DNA of 64,000 nucleotides, from NCBI GenBank assembly GCA_035624215.1, contig DASPRY010000191.1, forward strand, positions 1 through 64,000, given 5' to 3'. Position 1 is the stretch's first letter. The number at the start of each line of letters is the position of its first letter. Below the pieces are notes generated by a model. That model had not been told where the DNA came from. It worked only from the letters and a program-made list of their open reading frames with translations, and did not search any database. Both the position numbers and the translations under genes were made by a program. Below are positions 34,695-43,282 of the stretch, piece after piece. Origin of the DNA: JAFAGX01 sp035624215. Lineage in GTDB: Bacteria; Acidobacteriota; Terriglobia; Terriglobales; Acidobacteriaceae.

Positions 34695-35726
34695 ATGGAT
34701 ACGATGACGATTCTTACCTACCTGCTCGCAATATTGCTGGCTTCGACTGCTCCATCTGCTGCCCGAAACCCCGAACCAGTTGGCACTGAGAAGGAAGGCC
34801 GCTTTACTTTCATTCGCGAGTTTTCCTCGCCCGAGGATGTCAAAGGGATTTCACATCCCATCCTGAACAAGACGATCGATATCATCGCCGGCCCAAAGGA
34901 CCCCTCGACGCAGCCTCCCAGCATGTTGCAGCAGCCGTATGCTGTTACAACCGATTCGAACCACCGCATTTTCGTTACCGATATCACTGCAGGATTGGTG
35001 CACGTTTTCGACTTCACCAATCACAAATACTGGCTTCTTGGCGCCGGCAATCACCTCCGCGCCCCGTTAGGTATCGCCACTGACCGAGAAGGCAATGTCT
35101 ATGTAAGCGACAGTATCTTACGCGAAGTCTTCATTTACGACCCCAAAGGCAAGTTCATACGCTACTTAAAAAAGCCTCGCGGAGAGGAGTCTTACTTCGA
35201 CGGTCCCCGAGGCATCGCAGTCAATCCTGTCACAGGGCACATCTACGTCTGTGACACACCTCGTCACATGGTTATCGTTCTGAACAAGAAAGGTCATGTG
35301 ATCGCTAGTCTTGGTAAGCGTGGCGGCGGGACTGGACCGGGGGATTTTAACCATCCCACTCAGGTCGTCGCGAACTCGGGTGAAATTCTGGTGCTGGATT
35401 CAGGCAATTTCCGGCTGCAAATCTTAAATCAGCAAGGACGTTTTCAAAGGGAGATCCACCTGGCAAATGTTGGTCATGGTGCCGGACTTGCTGTGGATGG
35501 CGCGGGAAATATTTACTTAACGGATCCAGAGCTCAACAACCTCCAGGTTTTCAGCCGGGATGATCAGCCGGTTTACATCTTCGGAGAGACTGGGACAGGG
35601 GCAGGGCAGTTCAACAGATTATCGGGTGCCTGGGTAGATTCAGGGCACTGCCTTTACCTTGTGGATACAAACAACAAACGCGTGCAGGTATTTCAAATCG
35701 CTGGACTAAGTGCGGGAGGTTGCTAG
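34695..35726 (+). CDS. Secreted NHL-repeat beta-propeller, cluster copy 3
   Basis: Signal peptide (ILTYLLAILLASTAPSAA), then about six NHL repeats (QQPYAVTTDSNHRIFVTDI, APLGIATDREGNVYVSD, GPRGIAVNPVTGHIYVCD, NRLSGAWVDSGHCLYLVD). The same N-terminal 'F.FIREFSSPEDVKG' strand region appears in copy 2 as 'VYERSFSTEREVRL', pointing to duplication. Stand-alone with 190 bp before the next propeller. Confidence 0.86.
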   Translation: MDTMTILTYLLAILLASTAPSAARNPEPVGTEKEGRFTFIREFSSPEDVKGISHPILNKTIDIIAGPKDPSTQPPSMLQQPYAVTTDSNHRIFVTDITAGLVHVFDFTNHKYWLLGAGNHLRAPLGIATDREGNVYVSDSILREVFIYDPKGKFIRYLKKPRGEESYFDGPRGIAVNPVTGHIYVCDTPRHMVIVLNKKGHVIASLGKRGGGTGPGDFNHPTQVVANSGEILVLDSGNFRLQILNQQGRFQREIHLANVGHGAGLAVDGAGNIYLTDPELNNLQVFSRDDQPVYIFGETGTGAGQFNRLSGAWVDSGHCLYLVDTNNKRVQVFQIAGLSAGGC

Positions 35727-35915
35727 TCAAGTTCAGTTCCGATTCGCAAGGGGGGCTGTAAGCGCAAAACCATTTCCCAGTCAACCCGTCATTCGACAAT
35801 AGTCGACTCAGGTTCGCAGAGCTCCTCTGCTGCATCAAAGGACTGGTAGGTCTCGCAGGATACTCACGCTTCTGTTCGATGCATCCAACTAAGTAGCGCT
35901 CAGGAGGCGACCGCC

Positions 35916-36920
35916 ATGCGTAGACTACATGCCGCGGCGGGCGTCGCCGTGCTGCTGTTCTTCGCTTTCATAATTCAAAGCAGCAAAGCGTGGGGCGGCA
36001 ACGACGCACCGCACGATCAAGTTCAATCTTCGCATTTCTCGTCGCTTAGAACGTACGCTCCAAGGGCGTTCCAGCAATCGTTGCTGGATCGCTTGTCCGG
36101 CGGCCTTGCCCAGGGGATCCCCTTTCGAATGGCCGTCGATTCTCAGGGAAGAATATTAGTGACCGATCCTGCCCTATCGGTTGTGCATGTGTTCGACACC
36201 AAGCAGGGAAAGCGTTGGCAGATCAAAGGTGATCGCCGCCATCGCCTGAGTGCGCCTGCGTATATCGCAGTAGATGTGGACGACAACATCTACCTGACCG
36301 AACTGGGGCGGTCTGTTGTCTTTGTTCTTCAGCCCAATGGCCATTTTCTGCGGACGATCGGCGGAGGCATATTAAGGCTGCCGACAGGCATCTGGGTTGA
36401 CAAGGATAACCACAGGCTTTACGTAGCCGACTGGATCAGGGACGAGATCCAGGAGTTCGATCTGGAAGGTAGGCCGTTGCAGGTGTTCGGAAGCTTTGGT
36501 GCCGCACCGGGACAACTGCTTCACCCGCTTGACATTGTCCTGCATCGCAACACTCTCGTCGTTTTGGATGCCGGCAATCGTCGCTTTGAGTTGTTTGACT
36601 TGCAAGGGAAAGTTCGCGGCATGTGGCCGTATGGACCCGACCGGACGCCGGTCGGGTTGGCATGCGATGCCGCCGGCAATCTGTATTACGCTGACCTGGA
36701 TTCCGGTGGATTGATTGCGATGGACTCGCAGGGTAAGGTGTTAGCTGGTTTCGGCCAGCGGCCGTTCGGCCTTTGGATACCGCGGTCGTCCGCTGAACCA
36801 AATTTCATGAGCGTTGCACTCGACCCGCTAGGCAAAATCTTCGCACTTCGTCGGACACTCGAAGTGGAGGTTGTGGAACTCATCTCCGATACCGTCGGTG
36901 CCGGTACGCGGGTTCCATGA
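35916..36920 (+). CDS. Secreted NHL-repeat beta-propeller, cluster copy 4
   Basis: Signal peptide (AAAGVAVLLFFAFIIQSSKAWG) and divergent NHL repeats (IPFRMAVDSQGRILVTD, LPTGIWVDKDNHRLYVADWIRDEIQEF, TPVGLACDAAGNLYYADLD). CAGGAGG precedes the ATG by about 7 bases. Its TGA overlaps the next ATG by 4 bases (36917-36920), coupling it to the ferredoxin-like frame. Confidence 0.85.
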   Translation: MRRLHAAAGVAVLLFFAFIIQSSKAWGGNDAPHDQVQSSHFSSLRTYAPRAFQQSLLDRLSGGLAQGIPFRMAVDSQGRILVTDPALSVVHVFDTKQGKRWQIKGDRRHRLSAPAYIAVDVDDNIYLTELGRSVVFVLQPNGHFLRTIGGGILRLPTGIWVDKDNHRLYVADWIRDEIQEFDLEGRPLQVFGSFGAAPGQLLHPLDIVLHRNTLVVLDAGNRRFELFDLQGKVRGMWPYGPDRTPVGLACDAAGNLYYADLDSGGLIAMDSQGKVLAGFGQRPFGLWIPRSSAEPNFMSVALDPLGKIFALRRTLEVEVVELISDTVGAGTRVP

Positions 36921-37120
36921 GCTACTGCATGGCATCCAGCGCAAAAATAAAGGCAGGTCAACGCGTTCTCTCCACAGAATGCATTTTCTGCCAGACCTGC
37001 ACCAACGTGTGCCCGACATCAGCATTGACGGCTTCGTGGGGATTGGACATCGGCGGGAGGGAAAGGTTGCAGCAACGCAACAGTCGTTTTTCTGTTGGAG
37101 ACCGGCCACATCATCGATGA
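36917..37120 (+). CDS. Small single-cluster ferredoxin-like protein
   Basis: 67 residues with Cys-22, 25, 28 and 32 plus Pro-33 in CxxCxxCxxxCP, a full 4Fe-4S motif, followed by TSAL as in NapH/CcoG-type C-terminal domains. It starts in an ATGA overlap with the upstream propeller and ends in an ATGA overlap with the NAT gene, which supports translation. It could be a decayed remnant of a larger FeS membrane protein, since one cluster alone with no signal or TM is unusual. Confidence 0.55.
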   Translation: MSYCMASSAKIKAGQRVLSTECIFCQTCTNVCPTSALTASWGLDIGGRERLQQRNSRFSVGDRPHHR

Positions 37121-37974
37121 GCATGGTAATCTTCTCGATGATGCAGGTTGCTGGCGCGCCACTACCCCGGGACCTTATCGCCCGGTACCTAGCGATTTTG
37201 GAGGTGGCTCGGGTGGATCCTGGCTTGGGAGCTCTTCGCGACTTGGTGGCCGCCCATCTCACTCGCATTCCCTTCGAGAATATCTCCAAGCTCTACTACC
37301 GCAAACGCCTCGGTCTGGTGGGCCTGCCTGACATCCACCTCTATCTGGAGGGAATCGAGAAACACCATTTTGGCGGTACCTGCTATTCCAATAACTACCA
37401 CTTTCACCTGTTACTGCGGAGCCTAGGATACGAAGCAAGGTTGTGTGCCGCAGGCATGAATACCCCAGAGGTTCACGCAGTGAACATGATTCTGATTGAC
37501 GGACGGGAGTACTTGGCAGACACGGGTTACGCTGCTCCGTTGCTGGAACCAATTCCTCGCGACCTTGAGACTGACTACGAAATCAAGTTGGGCAGGGACC
37601 GTTATGTGCTCAAGCCCCAAGATGCGAATGGCTGTTCGCGCCTCGAACTCTATCGTGACGGAGCCTTGCGCCACGGTTATTTAGCGAAGCCCGCGGCCAG
37701 GAAGATTGAGGATTTCAGCAAGGTAATTGCTGGGTCGTTCGCGGCGAACGCAACTTTCATGAATTCGATTCTGCTGGCGCGATTCTATCCCAGTCGCTCT
37801 GTCGTCATTCACAACCTGACTTTGATTGAATCAGACAAGGACAAATCGAACGTGCACGCGTTGGCTAGTCGTGACGAATTGATTGCCGCAATTGAACAGC
37901 ACTTTGGTATGCCGCAAGATATTGTCAGTGAAGCGGTCCATGGACTCGGCGTTTTGCAGGACGCCTGGAACTGA
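37117..37974 (+). CDS. Arylamine N-acetyltransferase family protein
   Basis: Acetyl-CoA:arylamine acetyltransferase fold with catalytic triad Cys-89 (FGGTCYSNN), His-120 (PEVHAVNMI) and Asp-135 (YLADTGY), and the N-terminal RIPFENISKLY motif. ATG 37117 is chosen because it overlaps the upstream stop (ATGA) and gives 285 residues, the family norm; the longer frame opening at 36871 is antisense-like. An acyltransferase in this coupling might modify a cluster product rather than xenobiotics (speculative). Confidence 0.85.
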   Translation: MSMVIFSMMQVAGAPLPRDLIARYLAILEVARVDPGLGALRDLVAAHLTRIPFENISKLYYRKRLGLVGLPDIHLYLEGIEKHHFGGTCYSNNYHFHLLLRSLGYEARLCAAGMNTPEVHAVNMILIDGREYLADTGYAAPLLEPIPRDLETDYEIKLGRDRYVLKPQDANGCSRLELYRDGALRHGYLAKPAARKIEDFSKVIAGSFAANATFMNSILLARFYPSRSVVIHNLTLIESDKDKSNVHALASRDELIAAIEQHFGMPQDIVSEAVHGLGVLQDAWN

Positions 37975-38054
37975 ACGTCATCGTAATTAGCGCTATCACC
38001 CAATTGGCGTAACATCGCGATTACACTCCTTGACCCGAACCCGGGGTTAATGAG

Positions 38055-38068
38055 ATGGTCCGCCGCCG
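38055..38068 (+). repeat. Left inverted repeat of the IS1111-type element
   Basis: ATGGTCCGCCGCCG; its exact reverse complement is at 39447-39460. Confidence 0.85.
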
Positions 38069-38107
38069 AGTACGATAACTCGGCAGTTCACATCAGGAGG
38101 ATCATCT

Positions 38108-39145
38108 ATGCACATCGCATCAATCGGCATCGATCTAGGCAAGACCACCTTTCACCTGGTTGCGCTGGGAGAACACAGCAAGATTCTGCTACGTAAGAAG
38201 TTCTCACGCACGCAATTGCTGGCCTACACCGCGAACCTACCTGCCTCACTCATCGGGCTGGAGGCTTGTGCTGGAGCGCACTTTCTGGGCGCCGCGCTGC
38301 GCGAACAAGGTCACGAGGTGCGATTGATCCCGGCGCAGTTTGTGAAACCCTATCGCAAGTCCAACAAAAACGACTTCCTCGATGCCGAAGCCATCGCCGA
38401 AGCCGTGACCAAGCAGAACATGCGTTTTGCGCAGATCAAGACCCAGGAACAGTTGGACTGGCAGGCCTTGCACCGTGTGCGGGATCGACTGGTGCAGCGT
38501 CGCACCGCTCTCATCAACGAGATTCGCGGGTTCCTGCTGGAACGCGGCATCACCTTTGCGGCTCAGCCCATCCACTTGCGCAAGAACCTCCCCGGAGTCA
38601 TCGAAGACGCCGAACAGAATCTGAGCCCGCGACTGCGCTGGCTGCTGGATCGCATGTGGCAAGAGTGGAAGCAGATCGAGACCGACGTGCAGGCGATCAC
38701 TGATGAGATTGAACGGATCAGTAATGAAGATCCACGCTGCCGGCAACTCCGGCAGATCCCAGGCTTCGGTCCGCTGATTTCTACCGCCACCGTGGCTGCT
38801 ATCGGCAACGGCGCTGCCTTTCGTCGCGGACGCGACTTCGCGGCCTGGATTGGGGTGGTGCCACGACAGCACTCTACCGGTGGCAAGCAGAAACTGTACG
38901 GCATCAGCAAGCGCGGTAACGTCTATCTGCGTCGCATGCTGATCCACGGTGCCCGCGCGGTCCTGTTCCGCGTCAAGCACGACACCGGAGGATTCGGGCA
39001 GTGGGTGCAGCGGCTGGCGCAGCGTGCTCCGCGCAACAAGGTCGTGGTAGCGATCGCCAACAAGCTAGCGCGCATCGCCTGGGCCGTGCTATCCAGTGGC
39101 CAAGACTATCGCCATCAGCCGCTGCAGCAACCCGCAGCCGCTTGA
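38108..39145 (+). CDS. IS110-family transposase (IS1111 group)
   Basis: 345 residues, intact. The N-terminal RuvC-like DEDD domain begins IGIDLGKTTFH (first Asp about 9) with GLEACAG and 'NKNDFLDAEAIAEA' carrying further acidic residues; the C-terminal Transposase_20 domain has IPGFGPLISTATVAAIG, DFAAWIGVVPRQHSTGGKQ and the conserved Ser region GISKRGNVYLRRMLIHGARA. AGGAGG lies 7-8 bases before the ATG. These enzymes recombine DNA under guidance of an element-encoded RNA. Confidence 0.95.
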   Translation: MHIASIGIDLGKTTFHLVALGEHSKILLRKKFSRTQLLAYTANLPASLIGLEACAGAHFLGAALREQGHEVRLIPAQFVKPYRKSNKNDFLDAEAIAEAVTKQNMRFAQIKTQEQLDWQALHRVRDRLVQRRTALINEIRGFLLERGITFAAQPIHLRKNLPGVIEDAEQNLSPRLRWLLDRMWQEWKQIETDVQAITDEIERISNEDPRCRQLRQIPGFGPLISTATVAAIGNGAAFRRGRDFAAWIGVVPRQHSTGGKQKLYGISKRGNVYLRRMLIHGARAVLFRVKHDTGGFGQWVQRLAQRAPRNKVVVAIANKLARIAWAVLSSGQDYRHQPLQQPAAA

Positions 39146-39150
39146 TGGCC

Positions 39151-39202
39151 GTGGAAAAGTCGCTGCGCTTGGGAAAGCACAAGACGCTTTCCACTTTTCC
39201 AC
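39151..39202 (+). other. Nested hairpin after the transposase
   Basis: GTGGAAAAGT (39151-39160) pairs perfectly with ACTTTTCCAC (39193-39202), and inside it GGAAAGC (39172-39178) pairs with GCTTTCC (39186-39192). It marks the beginning of the 3' non-coding part of the element. Confidence 0.6.
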
Positions 39203-39446
39203 CGCTGCGACGACGGAGGTTAGAGAGAGTTCTACCAACGTCTGCTGAGGAGAGAAGGAGACGAGAAGAACAGCCCAATGGCGTGCCGGAAAACCTGAGC
39301 ACTCAAATGCGTCCCTGGTGACCGAGGGATTTTGAAGGACCGACACGCGCGGATCATCATCGAGTGCCCGGAGAACATTCTCCACTAAGAGGCCGGATAC
39401 ATTTACGCGGACTGTCCCTTCGCTCAACTTCAATCCTCTTGCAGTC
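39203..39446 (+). ncRNA. Candidate bridge RNA (seekRNA) region of the IS1111 element
   Basis: Non-coding DNA between the post-transposase hairpin and the right inverted repeat. In the IS1111 group the target-specifying RNA is encoded after the transposase, so this is its expected place. The boundaries, loops and guide bases were not resolved by eye. Confidence 0.4.
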
Positions 39447-39460
39447 CGGCGGCGGACCAT
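39447..39460 (-). repeat. Right inverted repeat of the IS1111-type element
   Basis: CGGCGGCGGACCAT, exact reverse complement of 38055-38068. Confidence 0.85.
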
Positions 39461-39573
39461 ACATTGAGTGCGATCGCCGGGCCGGTCTTGTCACTCGCGT
39501 TCATTTGCACTCGAGGAATCTGATGCCTGGCCTGCGAAGCGAACTCCCCTCTTATTCCTGCTGAACAACCGCT

Positions 39574-39579
39574 TATAAT
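39574..39579 (+). promoter_or_regulatory. -10 hexamer before ntrY
   Basis: Consensus TATAAT 15 bases before the ATG at 39595, with only a weak -35 (TTATTC) upstream. It gives ntrYX a promoter of its own, outside the insertion sequence. Confidence 0.45.
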
Positions 39580-39594
39580 GAGCGCTTAGGCAGC

Positions 39595-41850
39595 ATGACG
39601 ATTTTGAAAACAGACCCGGAATATGCAGCCTCCACGAGCCGGAAAAAAGTCATTATCCCGGTAGCCATCGGCCTGGTTCTGCTCTTCGGAGTGTTGTTTG
39701 CGCTGACCTCTTTCGACCTGCCCCAGGCGCTGAATCCCGACACCAATCAGCAACTGCTGCTCTTTGCATTCTTGGCAGTAGTGATTTTTGTTCTTTTCCT
39801 TGTCCTGACTTTCATCCTGGTCCGCAACGTTTTGAAGCTGTTTGCCGAAAAACGGCTGGGAGTACTGGGATCGAAGTTTCGCACGCGCCTGCTGGTGGGC
39901 AGCCTGCTGCTTTCGTTTTTGCCAGTTATCGGCATGTTTTTTTTCGCATACGTGCTGATGAACCGTTCCATCGACAAATGGTTTTCTACGCCGGTTGAAG
40001 AAGTGCGTCGCGACACGGCAACCATTACTTCACTGCTTACCGAGTATGCCGCTCGCAATGCGCAGGCCGAAGCCGCGTCCATCGCTTCCTCGCCCGCGAC
40101 CCACCGTGCCTTCGACGATAACGACAATTCGGCTATTGTCGATCAACTCCGCCGCCATCAGGACACACTGCAGGGGGGCTTTGCCGTCGCCTTGCAGAAC
40201 GGCGACGTCCGAGGGAGTTTCGCCGCTCCCGCCGAATGGTCCGCGCTGAGAGCCAAACTTCCGGTTCAAGAGCCGCAATCAATAACGCCGCAGCTTCTGG
40301 AGTGGGGTGAGACCGAATACGTTGTGGCTTCTTCGTCGGTAGGCGAGCACGGCGAGATTTTGGTGGCTATGCCCCTGCCCGGCAAATTTTCCCAGACCGT
40401 TAAGCAGATTCAAGGCAGCCAGCAGCGCTATTTCGAACTGGCCCGTGCGCGCCGGTTGGTCCGGCGCACCTACATGGAAGTGCTGCTTTTGCTCACAGTG
40501 GTCGTGCTCTTCGCCGCCACTTGGCTGGCCTTGTTTCTCTCCAAGCTGGTCACTCGCCCCGTGGCTGCGCTCGCTGAAGCTACCCAGGAGATTTCCCGGG
40601 GCCGGTTTGACTATCGCATCGAAGTCCATGGCGCCGACGAAATCGGTGATCTGGTGCGCTCATTTAATCAAATGGCCGAAGAGCTGGAATCCAGCCGTCG
40701 ACAGATTGAAGCCGCCAGCCACGACTTAAGCCTGGCCAACATTGAACTGGAACAGCGCCGCCGCCACATTGAGACCATCCTGGAGAGCATTCCCAATGGC
40801 GTGCTGTCGTTGAACGCCGAGCGCCGCGTCACCCACGCCAACAATGCCCTGCTTCGGCTGTTCCACCCCAGCGGCACCGAGGCCGGCGTTCCGAGCGTGA
40901 TGATCGGCGCCTCGCTCCACGAAATATTCAGCCCTGACATCGTAGAAAATCTCGAATCCCTGTTGCGGCGAGCCGACCGAATGGGGACCACGACCACCCA
41001 GATGGAGATGACTTTCGAGCGCACCCCGTTGAACGTGGCCATTACCGTCGCAACTCTCAAACACGATGACCAGTCCCTGGGATATGTCTTGGTCTTTGAG
41101 GATTTGTCGGAGTTGCTGAAGGCGCAAAAACAGGCAGCCTGGCGCGAGGTCGCCCGCCGTGTGGCTCATGAGATCAAGAATCCGCTGACTCCGATTGCGC
41201 TTTCCGCCGAACGCATTCGGCGGCATTTGCAGCGCGGTACGCGCCCCGACGCGGCTTCGTTACACGTAGTGCAGAGCTGTGCCGATACCATTGCCAGCGC
41301 CGTGGAAACCGTGCGCACCTTGGTCGATGAATTTGCCACCTTGGCCCGCTTCCCCACGGCTCGGCCGAAGCCGGCAAGAATCAACAGCATCGTGGAAAAT
41401 GCGCTCGCCATGTTCGATGGACGGCTGGAAAAAATTCGCATTCGCAAGTCGTTAGCCCCGGACTTGCCCGAGGTGATGGCTGACCCAGAAGCCATTAAGC
41501 GCGCCCTGGCTAACCTGCTCGATAATGCCGCGGAAGCCATGCAGCAGGCCATGTTCCGCGAGATTCAGATCTCAACCGCCTCCGTCCCCGGCCGCGATTG
41601 CGTCGAAATCACCGTTGCCGACACCGGACACGGTGTGACCCAGGAACTCAAAGAGCGTCTCTTCCTGCCCTACTTTTCCACCAAGAAACGTGGTACCGGC
41701 CTCGGCCTGGCCATTGTGAGCCGCATCATTGAGGACCACCACGGATCGATTCGGGTGGAAGAGAACCGGCCGGTGGGCGCGAAATTCATCGTGGAGTTGC
41801 CGGTGGTGCCGGATTCCGTTGGCGCATCCGCTGTCAATCAGCATGCCTAA
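39595..41850 (+). CDS. ntrY: NtrY-like sensor histidine kinase
   Basis: 751 residues: three N-terminal TM helices (about 19-38, 52-76, 96-118), a periplasmic region, a fourth TM (about 298-318), HAMP, PAS (about 395-500), HisKA with His-525 (RRVAHEIKNPLTPIALSAERIRR, the NtrY-type H box), and HATPase (DTGHGVT, KRGTGLGLAIVSRII). Architecture and partner match NtrY of nitrogen/redox-responsive NtrYX systems. The stop overlaps ntrX by 8 bases. Confidence 0.9.
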   Translation: MTILKTDPEYAASTSRKKVIIPVAIGLVLLFGVLFALTSFDLPQALNPDTNQQLLLFAFLAVVIFVLFLVLTFILVRNVLKLFAEKRLGVLGSKFRTRLLVGSLLLSFLPVIGMFFFAYVLMNRSIDKWFSTPVEEVRRDTATITSLLTEYAARNAQAEAASIASSPATHRAFDDNDNSAIVDQLRRHQDTLQGGFAVALQNGDVRGSFAAPAEWSALRAKLPVQEPQSITPQLLEWGETEYVVASSSVGEHGEILVAMPLPGKFSQTVKQIQGSQQRYFELARARRLVRRTYMEVLLLLTVVVLFAATWLALFLSKLVTRPVAALAEATQEISRGRFDYRIEVHGADEIGDLVRSFNQMAEELESSRRQIEAASHDLSLANIELEQRRRHIETILESIPNGVLSLNAERRVTHANNALLRLFHPSGTEAGVPSVMIGASLHEIFSPDIVENLESLLRRADRMGTTTTQMEMTFERTPLNVAITVATLKHDDQSLGYVLVFEDLSELLKAQKQAAWREVARRVAHEIKNPLTPIALSAERIRRHLQRGTRPDAASLHVVQSCADTIASAVETVRTLVDEFATLARFPTARPKPARINSIVENALAMFDGRLEKIRIRKSLAPDLPEVMADPEAIKRALANLLDNAAEAMQQAMFREIQISTASVPGRDCVEITVADTGHGVTQELKERLFLPYFSTKKRGTGLGLAIVSRIIEDHHGSIRVEENRPVGAKFIVELPVVPDSVGASAVNQHA

Positions 41851-43198
41851 CATTCTCATCGTAGACGACGAAGCCAGCATCCGCCGCTCCCTCAAGGGAG
41901 TGCTTGAGGACGAGGGTTACAGTGCCAGCGGCGCGGAAAGTGGCGAAGCATGCCTGGACAGCCTCAAGAAGCACAATTTTGACGTGGTGCTGCTGGATAT
42001 CTGGTTGCCGGGCATCGATGGCCTCGATACCTTGCAGAAGATTCGCGAAATGGAAGCCGCACCCGAGGTCATCATGATCTCAGGCCACGGCACCATTGAA
42101 ACTGCTGTCCGCGCAACCAAGCTCGGGGCCTACGATTTTCTTGAGAAACCCCTCTCCATCGATAAGACTCTCATTCTGGTCAAGAACGCCATCGACGCCA
42201 AACGTTTGCGTGAAGAAAACCGCGATCTCAAAAAACAACTGATTCCTCGCGGCGTAATTATCGGCAACAGCGTGCCGATGAAAGCCCTGCGCCAGGAAAT
42301 TCAGATCATGGCGCCGACCAACGGCCGCGTTCTCATCTTTGGTGAGTCTGGTACCGGCAAAGAGCTGGTGGCCCACGCCATTCATCTGCAGAGTGCGCGC
42401 AAAGATGAGATGTTCGTAGAAGTAAACTGCGCCGCCATTCCCGAAGATTTGATTGAGAGTGAACTGTTTGGCCACCGCCAGGGCGCTTTCCCCGGCGCTG
42501 CCGCCGATAAGGAAGGTACTTTCCAAAAAGCACACGGGGGAACGCTCTTTCTGGATGAAGTCGGAGATATGAGCCTCAAGACCCAGGCAAAGGTTCTGCG
42601 AACCCTGGAAGAGCAGCGCTTTGTGCCCGTCGGAAGCGACGAAGCCATCACCGTCGACGCGCGGGTGATTGCCTCCACCAACAAGGATCTGGAGGAGGAA
42701 ATTTCCAAGGGAAATTTTCGCGAAGATTTGTTTTATCGCCTCAACGTGATTCCCTTCTCTGTTCCTCCACTGCGAGAGCGGAAAGAAGACATCCCTTTGC
42801 TGGCGCGCCATTTCCTGAAGGAGTTTTCCGTAACTTACGGACGGCGGTCGCGGGAGATTGCCGACGACGCCATTGACGTCTTAATGCGTTATTCCTGGCC
42901 GGGTAATGTGCGGGAGTTGCGTAACGTGATCGAGCGCATAGTTATCATGAACCCGACTACGGTTCGCTTTGAGCGCAAGCATTTGCCGCCGCTGGTTCAT
43001 CGTGACGGCGCTCGTCGCCTCGCAGGAGCCGATTATTCCACTCTTCATGAGGCCCGCGCTGCCTACGAACGCGACTACATTTTGAAGAAATTGGATGAAA
43101 ATCACGGCAACGTAAGCCGCACCGCTGAGGTGTTGGGGCTCGAACGCAGTCACCTTTACCGCAAGATGAAGAGCCTGGGAATTGCCGCCAAGGAGTAG
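41843..43198 (+). CDS. ntrX: NtrX-like sigma-54-family response regulator with GAFPGA loop
   Basis: 451 residues from ATG 41843. Receiver with Asp-52 (LLDIWLPG), AAA+ domain with Walker A GESGTGKE and Walker B GGTLFLDEVGD, and a C-terminal Fis-type helix-turn-helix (RTAEVLGLERSHLYRKM). The sigma-54 contact loop reads GAFPGA: codon CCC at 42491-42493 puts Pro-217 where Thr is nearly invariant. This should weaken or abolish sigma-54 activation, so the protein may act as a plain DNA-binding regulator, as suggested for some NtrX proteins. Confidence 0.9.
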   Translation: MPNILIVDDEASIRRSLKGVLEDEGYSASGAESGEACLDSLKKHNFDVVLLDIWLPGIDGLDTLQKIREMEAAPEVIMISGHGTIETAVRATKLGAYDFLEKPLSIDKTLILVKNAIDAKRLREENRDLKKQLIPRGVIIGNSVPMKALRQEIQIMAPTNGRVLIFGESGTGKELVAHAIHLQSARKDEMFVEVNCAAIPEDLIESELFGHRQGAFPGAAADKEGTFQKAHGGTLFLDEVGDMSLKTQAKVLRTLEEQRFVPVGSDEAITVDARVIASTNKDLEEEISKGNFREDLFYRLNVIPFSVPPLRERKEDIPLLARHFLKEFSVTYGRRSREIADDAIDVLMRYSWPGNVRELRNVIERIVIMNPTTVRFERKHLPPLVHRDGARRLAGADYSTLHEARAAYERDYILKKLDENHGNVSRTAEVLGLERSHLYRKMKSLGIAAKE

Positions 43199-43282
43199 CC
43201 CTTAGCCGTTTGTCCTTCGTCGTTCGGAACAGCACGCTTCCGCAAACACCCACTTTGAGTGCGAACGACGGATGACGAACGA

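Larger units (their letters stand above)
38055..39460 (+). mobile_element. IS110-family insertion sequence, IS1111 group
   Basis: About 1.4 kb bounded by 14-bp perfect inverted repeats (38055-38068, 39447-39460), with a DEDD transposase starting 40 bp inside the left repeat and about 300 non-coding bp on the right. Inverted repeats and a long 3' non-coding end are traits of the IS1111 group. TGAG occurs just outside the left repeat (38051-38054) and 4 bases outside the right one (39465-39468), a possible target-core repeat. It lies between the NAT gene and ntrY and interrupts no visible gene. True tips may extend a few bases beyond the repeats. Confidence 0.85.
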
